NCBI RefSeq assembly: GCF_020379485.1
Contig: NC_063439.1
Coordinates: 24,986,098-25,050,097, forward strand
Direction of reading: 5' to 3'
DNA length: 64,000 nucleotides
Source: Brassica napus
Taxonomy: Eukaryota; Streptophyta; Magnoliopsida; Brassicales; Brassicaceae
Positions within the stretch are counted from its first letter, which is position 1; each line of letters starts with the position of its first letter. This document shows positions 35,101-45,921 of this stretch, piece by piece. The notes under the pieces were generated by a model. That model searched no databases. It saw only the letters and a program-made list of their open reading frames with translations, and was not told where the DNA came from. Made by a program: the position numbers and the translations under genes.

Positions 35101-35964
35101 GATGCTAGTATACTAGTAGTGTGGAATATTCCAGTAGATATGCCAACTAAATTTTTATGTTTTCATGATATTAAAGCTTCCCTTTTGCCATTTTCTGATT
35201 TAAGAAAGCTTTAGTTTGCAAGATGAACTTTAAATAATTTTTGTCTTATCTTCTTCTTGGATTTGAAAAGGGAAATTGGAACCTATAGACATGAAAAAAA
35301 GTATAATTTGCACACTAACCAATTGACCTATTATACCAATATGTCTCGTGTCTTTTATGTAATAATGCCTTTTTACCCTCGTAAGCAACCGGTTCAACCT
35401 GCAAAATAATAACAATTTACATTATTAATTATTTCTTGCAAAAATAACTTGTGCCTCCTTGATATCCACTCATCCTCTGCAAATAATTTAATTTTGGGAG
35501 GAAGATAAATCTGTCTCTTCTCAAATTTTTGGGATTGTTGATGAAATTGTCTTTGTTGATGGTTGTGCCGAATAATAGAGCTTCGTAGACTCGTGTGGTG
35601 AGCGACAAGACTTGTGCAGTGGCGATCACTTCCATCTATATAATCGGCTCCATCATCACAATCAATAATCTCACCGCCACCACCGTATTCGTTTCTGCTG
35701 CAGTTGTTCTTCTTCCCCTAATTTCTATGAACGTGTGTTCTTCCATTCCATATATTGTATCAAGTATAATTTTTTTTCTCTCCAATACGGTTTATCCACT
35801 GATTTCGTCAAATACACTTATATTTTGTCATATTTGATCGGAGAAGATAACAGATTTTGTTTATTGTATTATCTTTTATTTTATGTATATAGAATAGAAA
35901 TGTAAAACAATACGTATTATGTTTATTTTATTCATATTATGTAATGTATTCTGTTACTATACTA

Positions 35965-36480
35965 TTATATTATGTTCCATTCCATTTGGGTTTATGGTTT
36001 ATATTTGGGTCTAGGTTTACTGATTAAAGTTTAGGGCTTATATTTGGATAAGGATATACTGATTAGAGCTTAGGGTTTATTATTTAGAAGGTGAGGGGTA
36101 TGATTAGGGTTTAGGGTTTTAATTTTTCCATGCAATCACAGACAATTCATAAACATACTATGTTATTTATTTTGTTCATTTCTATTTGGGTTTAGGGTTT
36201 ACTCATTAGAGTTTAGGGTTTATATTTGGATAATGATTTAGTGATTAGATCTTAGGGTTTAGTATTTTGAAGGTGAGGGCATATGGTTGGGGTTTAGGGT
36301 TTAACCTTTTCCATGCAATCATAGACAATTCATAATTTTATCAATATGTACCATGTTATTTATTATGTTCCGTTTTATTTAGGTTTTAGGTTTATATTTG
36401 GGTTTATTGTTTACATTTGGGTTTAAGGTTTACTGATTAAAGTTTAGGGTTTTATATTTATGGGTGGGGTGAGACTGAGA
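35965..36480. repeat. Tandem repeat of about 195 bp built from degenerate telomere motifs
   Basis: Many copies of GGGTTTAGGGTTTA-type words lie in a higher-order unit. Anchors recur at about 195-bp spacing: TTATTATGTTCC or TTATTTTGTTCA near 35968, 36162 and 36360, and TCCATGCAATCA-AGACAATTCATAA near 36128 and 36310. Two full units and a partial third are visible; motif-rich sequence trails on to about 36600. Confidence 0.7.
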
Positions 36481-38017
36481 TAAGGTTTAGTATCTAGGAA
36501 TTAGAGTAGGGATATGTTTAGTATTTAGGGGTTGTAGCTGGGGTTGAAATTCTATACTATTTTGGTGATAAGGGTTTAGGATTTAGTATTTTTGGGTTGG
36601 GGGTGGTGTGGAATTTTGGTTTATTTCTTAGGGGCTGAGATGGAGTTGGTATCCTAAACAACTTTTGTAATATGGAATAGAATATGTCGGCTATTCCGTA
36701 TAGAATGACTTTATTCATTTTTATACTATACAGATGGACTGGAATACTGTTTTTTCAGTTTAGTTTATGTTGGTATCGGGTTCAGGCTGGGTAAGCAGTA
36801 CATACTTCGATGTCAACATAGAAGTTCAAATTATTTACTGTTAAAAATGTAAACTGTAAGAACATTTCCCCTTTGTTCTTGTGAATTTTTTTTTTGTGTG
36901 TTTGATATGTGGTTCTCGTCACGACACACAAAGCTTACGTACCATCACTTTTAACTGGCTACTTGTTAAGGTGAGGGGCAAAACCGGTTAGTTTGTGTAT
37001 GAAATGTCTGACACTAAATAACGTCAAAATCAAAGCTACTTGTTAAATTTAGTCTCCATTTATGGCTAGTACGCAAATTAGCCCATTTGAAAAACTATTT
37101 TCTTTCCTTTTTCTATAAGCATATTCTCACTCTCTCGCACACAGTCAGACACGCATACACACACTTCACGATATATAATATCATAAACATAGCTTTTTGC
37201 CTTTTTCGAGTTTTTACCGGCGATTTCTTGAATATGAGTCGTGTATGGTTTTGTCGTTGCTCGCTTATTGCAGAAAAAATAATAATAAGTCACTGCCTTT
37301 ACTGCTCCAATATTTTTAAAAATTAGTATTTTCTTCTGGCATATTCTAAATCAAGCTTGAATTTTCCCTGCAACTGAGGGTGGATTACCTTCCTCTCTTT
37401 GCAAAAAGGTTCTGATTATTATACATTTTTACTTTTCATAAAATTTATTTTAATTGTATTTTTATATTCAGTCCCTCGTCATCTCTTTTTGTATTTTTCG
37501 TTTATAATTTTCTTATTTACAGATGAAGAAGATTAACAAGAAGAAGAAGAAGCAGAAGGAAAGAGAAGAGAGCTTACTAACATATTTTCTAGGGTTTGTC
37601 TTCCCCTGTAAGTTTCTTGATTTCTCTTCTTTGACTTTTGACCTAGTTTTCTTCAGGTATATTACTATAGTGATGTACATACACATACACACACACACTC
37701 TCTACTAGTTTTCTCTTGTAGACCGTTGACCAGTTTCAGTCTCCACTTCACCGTCTTGATTTAGTCAAATCTGTTTAGTTTCTTGTTAGAATCAGTAATG
37801 TTTTCAACTACTTAAGTTACAAATCAAGATTGCTAGATCTATTTAGTCCAAGATTGAATCGTTTGCCTGTTTTATTTTTGCTCTTCCAACTATAATAGTG
37901 TGAATCTTCTTTTTTTTTTCTATACAAAACGAGTAAAACTTGGTAATCACTTTTATAATTTGATTCAGTTTGCACTGTTTGATTGAGTTTTTTTTTAAAA
38001 AATTTTATAGAGAGGGA

Positions 38018-39319
38018 ATGTCAAAGGCGTACGTAGTAGCAGAAGGGATGGATTATTACCAAGAAATGTTGACGTTAGGACAAGACCACACCGGTCGTAT
38101 TCGGGCAAGCTCGAGCAGGTCCAGACCAAGGAAGGTACGGATCCGTGAATACAAGATTCCGGATCTAAACGCAGATCCTTGTTTGGATATGGATGAAGAA
38201 GACACAGGAGAGGTGGTAGGATTCAGACCTCAGGATGCAGATTATTCACTAAACGTTCCTCAGCTTCCTTACGAGCTAGAGGTCGAGATACTCGCACGCC
38301 TCCCGCGTTTCGAGTATTGGAAACTTAAGTTACTTAACAAGCGTTTCTCGCGTTTACTAAAGGAAGGTAAAATCTTCAAGGTGAGGCGTGACCGCGGCGT
38401 GGTTGAACCGTCTGTCTTTATGCGGTCCCACGGCGACACGAAATGGACTATGTTCGATAAGAACTTCGAGAATTACCAGGAGGTTCCGGAGCTTCCTTTA
38501 CCTTCCGACAGCTCCTTCTTCCTTGGAGATAAAGAATCGCTTTGCGCTGGAACGCATTTGATTGTCACTGGGAACGAGGGAGAGAGCATCGCTTTGTGGC
38601 GGTACGAGCTGGAGACGAGCAAGTGGTTCAAGGGCCCCGCAATGATCACGCCGAGGATCTTGTTCGCTTCAGCTACGTGTGGGAGCGTTGCGTTTGTAGC
38701 TGGGGGGTTGAAAATGTATGGAGACACGTCTAAGGAAGTCGTGAATGAAGCCGAGAAGTACGACTCGGGGACCAAAACGTGGACGCGTCTCCGTGGAATG
38801 CACAAGAGAAGGCAGTTCTGTTCCGGATGTTTCTTGCGTGGCAAGTTTCACGTCCTCGGTGGTAAAGATGAAAACGATAAGAACCTAACTTGCGGAGAAC
38901 GTTACGACGAGGGTACAGACACTTGGGAACTTATACCGGACATTCTTAAAGATACGTCATTCTCATCTATTCAATCACCACCGCTTCTGGCGGTGGTGAA
39001 TGAAAATCTTTACTCGCTGGAAACGTCTGCCAACGAGCTCCGCGTTTACGATACAAACGCAAACGCCTGGAAGAAGCTTGGGGATGTACCTGTGAGAGCT
39101 AAGTCTAACGGAGGATGGGGCGTTGCGTTTAGGTCTCTTGGAGACAAGCTGCTTGTGATTGGAGAATCGGTGGGACCTTCCAGGACAGAGACGATGTCCG
39201 TTTACACGTGTCGTCCCTCCGCTAATCCTGAGGAGAAGCTGCTTTGGGAGGAGTCTAAAGGCTGCTGTGGTGTTAAGCTCAGCCATTTTATCTTAAACTG
39301 TTGTGTGATGATTGCTTAA
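38018..39319 (+). CDS. HOLT: F-box/kelch-repeat protein HOLT (TML homologue), miR2111 target
   Basis: A single coding exon of 433 residues; an acceptor TTTTATAG at 38010 shows a 5' UTR intron, so the start is the first ATG after it (MSKAYVVAEGMDYYQ). A Ser/Arg-rich N-terminus and acidic stretch precede an F-box (about 79-125, NVPQLPYELEVEILARLPRF) and a kelch propeller (about 175-400, with VAGGLKMYG, LGGKDEN and ELRVYDTNANAWKKLG). F-box proteins of this type choose substrates for SCF ubiquitin ligases. It matches Arabidopsis At3g27150, the homologue of legume TOO MUCH LOVE, where shoot-made miR2111 lowers the mRNA in roots and affects root branching. The miRNA site at 38224-38244 lies in codons 69-75 (FRPQDAD). 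No frame defects. Confidence 0.93.
   Translation: MSKAYVVAEGMDYYQEMLTLGQDHTGRIRASSSRSRPRKVRIREYKIPDLNADPCLDMDEEDTGEVVGFRPQDADYSLNVPQLPYELEVEILARLPRFEYWKLKLLNKRFSRLLKEGKIFKVRRDRGVVEPSVFMRSHGDTKWTMFDKNFENYQEVPELPLPSDSSFFLGDKESLCAGTHLIVTGNEGESIALWRYELETSKWFKGPAMITPRILFASATCGSVAFVAGGLKMYGDTSKEVVNEAEKYDSGTKTWTRLRGMHKRRQFCSGCFLRGKFHVLGGKDENDKNLTCGERYDEGTDTWELIPDILKDTSFSSIQSPPLLAVVNENLYSLETSANELRVYDTNANAWKKLGDVPVRAKSNGGWGVAFRSLGDKLLVIGESVGPSRTETMSVYTCRPSANPEEKLLWEESKGCCGVKLSHFILNCCVMIA
38224..38244 (+). promoter_or_regulatory. miR2111 target site in HOLT mRNA
   Basis: The site ends CCTCAGGATGCAGATTA, the exact complement of the first 17 nt of miR2111. Against the remembered 21-nt miRNA the only differences are one G:U pair (miRNA position 19) and one mismatch (position 21). 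Seed and cleavage-site pairing are perfect. Confidence 0.9.
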
Positions 39320-40151
39320 GGGTCTTTTCTCTGGAGCAAACAGAAAGTAACTTTTGGTTTTTGTGTGTGTTTTTGAATAAAGCAAGTTGTAGCGTCTCCA
39401 GACGCTGAGACTTAATCACTGTTGTGTGGATTGTCCTTCTTGTTCGGCGTTTTGCGTCTTGTGTGTTTCAGTAAACGCCGGTTTGTTCTTAATTTTGTGT
39501 AATATAAGCTTATAAGCATCTGTGTGGTTTAACTGATTGTGTGTAAGAAATAACAAGCTTGTTTAAACAGAGTAATCCTACCTTATTATGGCCCATTCTA
39601 ATGTTCAAAGACAAACTACACGCCGTTTTGTAAGTAGGCTTTTAAAACTGCAGGACGTTTTAACGTCAAGCATGTAAAGAGTAACGGCATGGTCGGTGGT
39701 TCTACCTAAAAGAAACGTATGTTTCTGTCACTGTTTCATAAATTTGATCATGGTACAGGACTTTAAAGACACATTGCAAGATGTAAGGCCTACCGGAACA
39801 ATCAGTTTGGTAGTATAAGCCGTTAAGACTGAGACTGGCGAGTTAATACAATCTTATCATATATACTATCACTGATCCTTTTGTTTGTCTTGAATATACA
39901 TTTGTGTTATCTATCACAAAAATAAGATATACAAATACAAATACAAGAGTTTTAACAGTACCTGTTTAGACCCTAAGAATCCAGTCTCTTTTTTCTTATG
40001 TGCCCCTTCTGTATTGTCCCCTGTCAAAGCATTAAAGAGAGACATTTGAACAATCCACAAAAGCAAAAACTTGAACTAACATTTCTATGTAACTTTACCT
40101 ATACATCTTTTGCTATATATTTGTTTTCCCTTTCTGTATGTTTTGCACCAC
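39320..40151. other. Intergenic between convergent HOLT and M48 peptidase genes
   Basis: 3' UTRs of both genes meet here. No further gene or repeat seen. The spastin-like and other genes that lie between these two in Arabidopsis are absent. Confidence 0.5.
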
Positions 40152-41882
40152 CTAAACATTCTCCAACGTGCTTATTCGATTAGCCCGTTTCAGGAGACTC
40201 CTGTATTCAAGACTCCTTGACCACTCATCAACCTCGCGTGCACGAAGAACCGGCAATGGATGTGATAACTGACTCGTCTGAGCATTTCTGTAAATAAATA
40301 AACAAGAAATGACCACAAGTAACAATAAATTAAAATTTTCACCGCTACTTTTTGTATATACTTTAGATTATCTTTACCTTATGTACCAGCCCAAGGGGGA
40401 TGAAGAAGCCTTGTCATATGAACGGGCTTGTTCTAAAAACGCATCAACATTTAGCTGATCAGCGATTGATGGACATCCTCCAGCTAGTTTCATTAGAACG
40501 GACACAACAATCTCTTGGAAGCCACATGAGACAGGTTACAAGAAAGAAGAGAAACATCACTAGGTATTTTTCGTCTAATTTTTAAGCATTCTGGTTTAAA
40601 AAGTTTTTTGGTTGTTTTAAAACTGGTACCTTTGGATCTTGGGCCACGAGAAGTGCTGCACGGTCACAAGTCAGCTCTGCTGAACGTAGCCAACGAAGCA
40701 TCTGTTCTTCCAAGGTTCGAGCTATCATTTGCCCAAATGCTACAAACAACAGAACTCAACTTAAGTCACTACAATTTCGTCAGACCGACACAGAAGAGTG
40801 AAGGGCCTACCAGGAACTGTATAAGCCCCAAGAGTAAGAATGTTTGCAAAGGTGAGCCACACGCCGTGATCACACTTCAGATGACCTAGCTCATGAGCCA
40901 AGACAGCCTAGTTTTTTTTTTGTACAATTAAAAAAAAAATTAACTAATATGTGCGATTGGCCAATATTAGTAGTAGCAAAAAAATATGGAACTTGTAATT
41001 GCAGAGTATGAACCTGAAGCTCCTGGCGAGTCAGAAGCTCGATGAGGCTGGTATGAACGACAATGAAAGGCTTTTTACCACTTATCGCCAGAGTGTACGC
41101 GTTTGGAACAGGACTCTGTCGAACATAGAGATCAGGAGCCTCTATGTTCAAAATCTCAGCAGCTTCGACCAACAAACCGTGAAGATCAGAGAGCTGAGAC
41201 ATCAAAAAATACTAAAAACATCATGTCTCATTCTAGGCAGAACAAAAAAAAGTATAAAAAAGTACCAACCTGGTTCTTGGAGACAAGAACAGAAGTACCA
41301 ATGTTCTCAAGAAGCATGATCTGTTCCGTCGCTGAGCCTAACAGAGCTTTCCCGAACTCGTTCAACCCCGGAATGGCTCTTAGTAACAACGTGTTCTGTA
41401 CTTACAATTCAAAACATCGAATCAAAGCTTTTCAAATTACGATCATACCGAAGATAGTAATTACTAATGTTATTAAAAATTCGGTTTAACCGGGTCCTAT
41501 GCGTTTTTAACCGAAACAATTTTCTTAAAACCCGGTTTACGCAATTCAATTGTAAGTTCAAATCATTTTAAACTGATTCAAATAGGAATAAATTGGTTCA
41601 AATTAATCTAAACCGGTTAAATCAAGTAACCTGCTTATCCAAAGGATGTCGAAAATCATCGGCGTCGAGATCTTTGAACAAGAGAGGAGGCACGGCTCTG
41701 CAAACCGGAGCCCTAACCCTCGACTTACGCACCTTCTCCGCGCCGAAACCGATGGAGCTCCGTGAATTACGACCACAAATTAATCTCTTCTGCTGTATGT
41801 AAGCTAAACGACTACTTTGTTCGCCGCTCTGATGGAAACAGAGGGGCAAGATCGGAGCAGAGACTGAGACAGTCACAGCCAT
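40152..41882 (-). CDS. M48-family zinc metallopeptidase, organelle-targeted (At3g27110 orthologue)
   Basis: Seven exons (41882-41631, 41395-41270, 41193-41014, 40907-40811, 40739-40630, 40511-40378, 40287-40152) give 344 residues. An N-terminal transit peptide rich in Ser, Arg and hydrophobics (about 1-55) is followed by the peptidase: zinc motif HELGH (H191, E192, H195) and the third zinc ligand in SAELTCDRAALL (E240). Membrane-like segments flank the active site, as in Ste24/HtpX-type enzymes. The family removes damaged or short-lived membrane proteins; a chloroplast location is likely but unproven. The exon 6 acceptor (GAG|ATTGTTGTG) is inferred from frame and the IVVSVLMKLAGG block. It shares a short divergent promoter with ENY2. 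Confidence 0.88.
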
Positions 41883-42259
41883 GAGAGGAGCTGAGAAGAA
41901 GCGACGGAGGTGCGTAGGTTAGCCGTAGGCTTTACTGTTGTAGTATTGTACGCCGCTTTAATTTGCGGAAGAGAAGGATAAATAAAGAAATAATATTTTT
42001 TTTTTGGTCTCTGCGGTTTCGTTTCGGAGACGAAAACTGTTTGCCGACCACAACCGTACTTTAATGGTTAGCATTTGTCGCGCCTTCGTTTTCCCGTTGA
42101 CCGTTATTTTCCTTCCTATACGTCGTCGTTTGTTGAATAACCTCTTTCATGCCTGGGCTCTCTTTAATGGGCCTAATTATAGAACAGTTTGATAAAGGCC
42201 CATTTAATAAACAGCACTTTAGTTTGATTATGTTGTGTCATCTGCTTTCTTATTCTTGA
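41883..42259. promoter_or_regulatory. Bidirectional promoter between M48 peptidase and ENY2
   Basis: The two genes diverge over about 380 bp. Site II-type elements TGGGCC (42168-42173) and GGCCCA (42197-42202) lie near the ENY2 side; such motifs drive housekeeping and proliferation-linked genes and are bound by TCP factors. No clear TATA box, in keeping with housekeeping promoters. Confidence 0.5.
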
Positions 42260-42966
42260 GTTTGCTGGAGGTACTCGGTGAATCGGTCTCCGGTACCTGA
42301 TGAAGACGTGACGGATGCTTCATCCGAGAAGGACCAGCTCACGCTTGGAGAAATCATCAACATCAAGGTTTCTCTCGATTTTTGATGCGATAAAAAGTCT
42401 CTTTTAGTTTGGAGTTTTTGATGAAGAAGTTGATTGTGTAGTTGGTGGAGAGTGGAGAGAAAGATAATCTGATGGAGCTTGTGAGATATAGATTGGTGGA
42501 GTCTGGTTGGAAAGATGAGATGAGGGTTGCTTGCAGGCGCTCTTAGCCTCTTATAATTGACTATTCATTTGAAAATAACTCTTTGATTTATATATCAATC
42601 TTCAAAGCTGGTAGATGTTGTTGGTGTGACGTAAAAGGAATTTAACTTTTCGTTTGTTGGTCTAGAAAATGGGTGTGGTTGAAAGCTGTAACTTCTTTTT
42701 ACTTGCAGGGAGCATGTAAAGAAGAAAGGGAGGAAAGATGTCACAGTCGATGAGCTAATCCGAGTGATCACTCCCAAAGGCAGAGGTATACAAACCCTTT
42801 TAGGATGAAACCGGAACAAGGAAACCTCCGCTAACTTATTATAATGTTCGACTTTTGTTTGTTTTCAACGGACCTTCGTCGTGTATGTGCAGCTTCAGTA
42901 CCAGATGCTGTGAAGCAAGAGCTGCTGAACAGAATTCAAAACTTCATTGGATCATCTGCTCCTTGA
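42260..42966 (+). CDS. ENY2/SUS1-like SAGA and TREX-2 subunit, start codon not found
   Basis: Exons 42260-42367, 42442-42536, 42709-42785 and 42893-42966 give SVNRSPVPDEDVTDASSE, LTLGEIINIKLVESG, LMELVRYRLVESGWKDEM, CREHVKKKGRKDVTVDELI, ITPKGRASVPDAVKQELLNRIQNFI. This is the helical ENY2 fold that joins the SAGA deubiquitinase module and the nuclear-pore mRNA export complex. Oddities: between the in-frame TGA at 42257-42259 and the conserved SVNR there is no ATG (codons read VCWRYSV), and the intron after 42536 starts GC (TGCAG|GCGCTC) rather than GT. The next in-frame ATG (LMELV) would drop about 39 residues. A missed upstream exon, a non-AUG start or early decay are the options. Confidence 0.75.
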
Positions 42967-43564
42967 TGGTTTTGTCTCTATGGTGCGGTGGTTTCTAGTT
43001 TCTACTTGTACCCAACACTTAACCGGAGAAGAAACTCCTTTTTGAACCAAATGAAACAATGCCATCCTGAAAAATACCAGTTATGATGATTTAGGAAGCA
43101 CCATATGAGATCAGATCAGCTAGATCCTTGCAGAACCAACCTGGTTTAGACCAGCATAAGATAATGGCTTTATGCTTAAAAGTTAAACTTGCCATTTAGA
43201 ACATTTGTTTTTCCCTTACACAAAGCAAACACAAACAGTAGCTCATACCATTGGGGTTTGGCTCTGTTACTTAGTCTCACTTTCTCTCTACATAAATCCT
43301 TTGTTTCAAATCTCTCACAAAACACAGACAAACTCACACATTAGACACAACAAGAACAAGGGTAGTCGCTTATTCGGCAGAGCTTTTTCACTCTTTTGCT
43401 TGCCTCAAGACGCACACAACTCCTCACTTCTTAATAAACCATACATTTGAATTCGACTCTTAGCTAACTCCCAAAAGCTTACGCTCTTATGGTAATATGC
43501 ATATATATAGAGATAGATTTCAGATCACTTCCCCTAGCAACGTGGTATTGCAAGGTTGATCGGC
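42967..43564. other. Intergenic between convergent ENY2 and DCD genes
   Basis: Contains both 3' UTRs. No other gene or repeat seen. Confidence 0.5.
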
Positions 43565-44828
43565 TTATGCAGAACCAGCTTGTTCGCATAGATCTAGCAG
43601 ATCCAATGTCTGCAACAAAATAACACATAATCAGCTCACACCTCTCCATCTACATCTTACTACATGCAAAGGTTTTCTTTTCTACTTAAAACCAAACTTT
43701 ATATCCATGGAAACGCACCTCAGGAACAGAGAGCTCAAGGCGGAATTTTGGACCATCATAGTGGTGAAGAACAGGCCTGAAGGAATCCTCTTCCAACGCT
43801 TTGCAGATTTTCCTCACTCTGATCCTCACCTGTTATGATTTGAGACAAAATTAGTCGAATTGGTATCAAAATGAAGACTAAAGGAAGTAACTATTGTGAT
43901 CGGAATTCACCTGAGCCGGAAATCTAGACTCTCCTTTGACCTTTTTGTCTTCCCAAGCAGTTGCATCAATATTAGTACCTCCAAAAGTTGTTGCCTACAC
44001 AAAGAATCATGTCAAAGAATAAAAGGATAATCAAATTTCAGTAAATGGTAGCTTCAAAGACATTGTTATGATCTGAGATATTAGAAGAAGAAACATGATA
44101 ACAAACCTCAAAGATACCATGGAGCTGGTGAGTGGTGTAATTGTAAAGAAACAGAGGCAACCCAGGTGTTATCGCCCGGACAGAGTCCCTGTACCTCGGA
44201 GGTAAACCTGACAAAATGAAAAGATTTTAAAATGAAATGCATTGAGAAAGCATATTGTAAAGGAACATGTATGTTAAAAAAATTTACCAAATAGGCAACG
44301 TTTCAAGTCCTCCTGCATAGTATCATTGTTGCAAACAAAGATGTAGCCGCCAAGAACTTCATTCCTAGGAAGCGTCTCCGAGGCAGGCAAAGTCTTAAAC
44401 CTCTTGTCAACATTCATATTCGCATTATCATTATTATTGTGCTTGTTGTTTCCCATCTCCTTGTTAGCAACAACATTGCCAATGTACTTGTTAACCTTCA
44501 TGTTGCCTCCACTCTTGAAATCGTTCTTCTGGAAAACATTGTTCACGTTGTTGTAAACATTGCTCTGCATCGGAGCCTTGCCCATGCCTTGCACATACTT
44601 GCCGTCCAAGTTCAACATGTTGAAGTTAAGGTTTTTGTTGTCCTGGAAACTAAACTTGTCGGCTGGCCTGAACTCAGAGTAGGGCTTAGAGAGATCAAGG
44701 TTGTTCATCCTTTCCCCTTTCATCCTAGTCTGCTCAGCGAGCTTGGTTGCAACAGTGGACCATTTGTGATCCTCTGATGCTCGTGACTGACCTCGGAGCT
44801 CATCGCCCAATTGCCAGAAGCTGTCCAT
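43565..44828 (-). CDS. DCD-domain asparagine-rich protein (NRP-like, At3g27090 orthologue)
   Basis: Five exons (44828-44288, 44207-44107, 43994-43911, 43829-43719, 43609-43565) encode 293 residues. An Asn/Lys/Met-rich N-terminal half (KHNNNDNANMNVDKRF) is followed by a DCD (development and cell death) domain from about residue 158 to 285: GGYIFVCNNDTMQEDLKRCLFGLPPRY, then LPLFLYNYTTHQLHGIFEA, ATAWEDKK, FPAQVRIRV and PKFRLELSVPEV. NRP proteins transmit ER-stress and osmotic-stress cell-death signals in plants. The 5' UTR holds an intron and a (GA)n tract at 45206-45236. Confidence 0.92.
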
Positions 44829-45202
44829 AGTTCCCTAAATCTAATACAAACACAGAGATCACTGTTAAAACGTAAAGTTTGAAGCTTTCACTCTTATTCG
44901 ATCAATTCACAGGGAAAACAATCCAAATCGAAGCTAATCCAAAAAAAAAACTAAGAATCAAAAACCCTAAATTATCCAATTGACACGCAAAGTTCCGTCA
45001 AATTTCAAACATTTCCCAAATTCATGATCTAAAGTCTCAATAGCTGGACTAAGAAAGCCAAAGCTCGGAACTGATCGGAGAGTTAATAAAAAAAAAAAAA
45101 GGAACCAGAGATTTCGGAGGAGAATCTTAAGCGATAAACATCAAATATCGAGAAAATTAGATAACAACAACACTAGATTTAGGGATTATACAGAGCAGAT
45201 AA

Positions 45203-45237
<35 letters not shown>

Positions 45238-45921
45238 AGACCTTGAGCTTCGATTCCTCGAAAGTCGCCGGAGATGAAGGAGAGAAACTGAAGAAGGGGA
45301 AACACGTCAGAGAGAGAGATGGTCCCTGAATGGTGTGGATCTGTAGATTTATCAGACCTACTCTCCCAAATAGCCCTTTCTGTTCCACATTAATTACGAC
45401 ATTCTGCCATTTCCGTACTAGCCACGCGTCATTTCTTAAGTAGCTCTCAAGTTTGAATTTTTTTGGATCCATGTTTACTCCTCCTCGGCCGTCCGATTCA
45501 GTTGACAAAATTAAATGTTTTGTTTTTTTATGAGGTCCCTTTTGTCACGAGTTGAAGAAATATCCCATATTTAAAAATAAATAAATGTCTTAATATCCAA
45601 AACCTCTAGGGACGATTGATATTTATAACCTTTGTAGTGTGAACTCCTGCATTTTATTGAGGTATAAGATATGTATTTATAAATCTGGATTTTATGGTAT
45701 CTTACAAAAAAAAAAACTGAATGAATGGTATCCGTTGTTACTCAATAATATATTTGAAAATTCGAAATTGCACGTGTCTCCAGAGTAAGCTGACAGTGAC
45801 AAAAGACGAATAAAAATGCTAAAGAAGCATATACGAATAATAGCCTGTTAAGAACAAAAATACGTATAAATGTATAATACTTGGAATGTAGAATAAGTAG
45901 TGTGGGAAAAAACTGAATTAA
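44829..45921. other. Intergenic: DCD gene 5' UTR and promoter
   Basis: 5' UTR with an intron and the (GA)n tract, then AT-rich promoter sequence up to the Helitron insertion. No gene seen. Confidence 0.45.
45206..45236. repeat. (GA)n microsatellite in 5' UTR of DCD gene
   Basis: About fifteen GA units ((CT)n on the transcript). Such tracts can bind BPC-type GAGA factors in plants. Confidence 0.95.

Larger units (their letters stand above)
27391..37900. other. 10.5-kb gene-poor stretch
   Basis: Contains the CLC-b promoter (right of 27390), a G-box palindrome at 28658, an LTR-like remnant at about 31140-31740, an orphan exon on the minus strand (31996-32131), a short open stretch without a credible start at 35430-35710 (minus), a telomere-motif tandem repeat (35965-36480) and the HOLT promoter and 5' UTR (about 37080-38010). 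Long parts (28700-31100, 32700-35400) are AT-rich with nothing I can name. Confidence 0.45.

Noticed and set aside
35429..35835. Short frames around 35.4-35.8 kb on both strands
   Set aside because: Partly coding-like composition on the minus strand, but no convincing start, splice sites or family; left as part of the gap.
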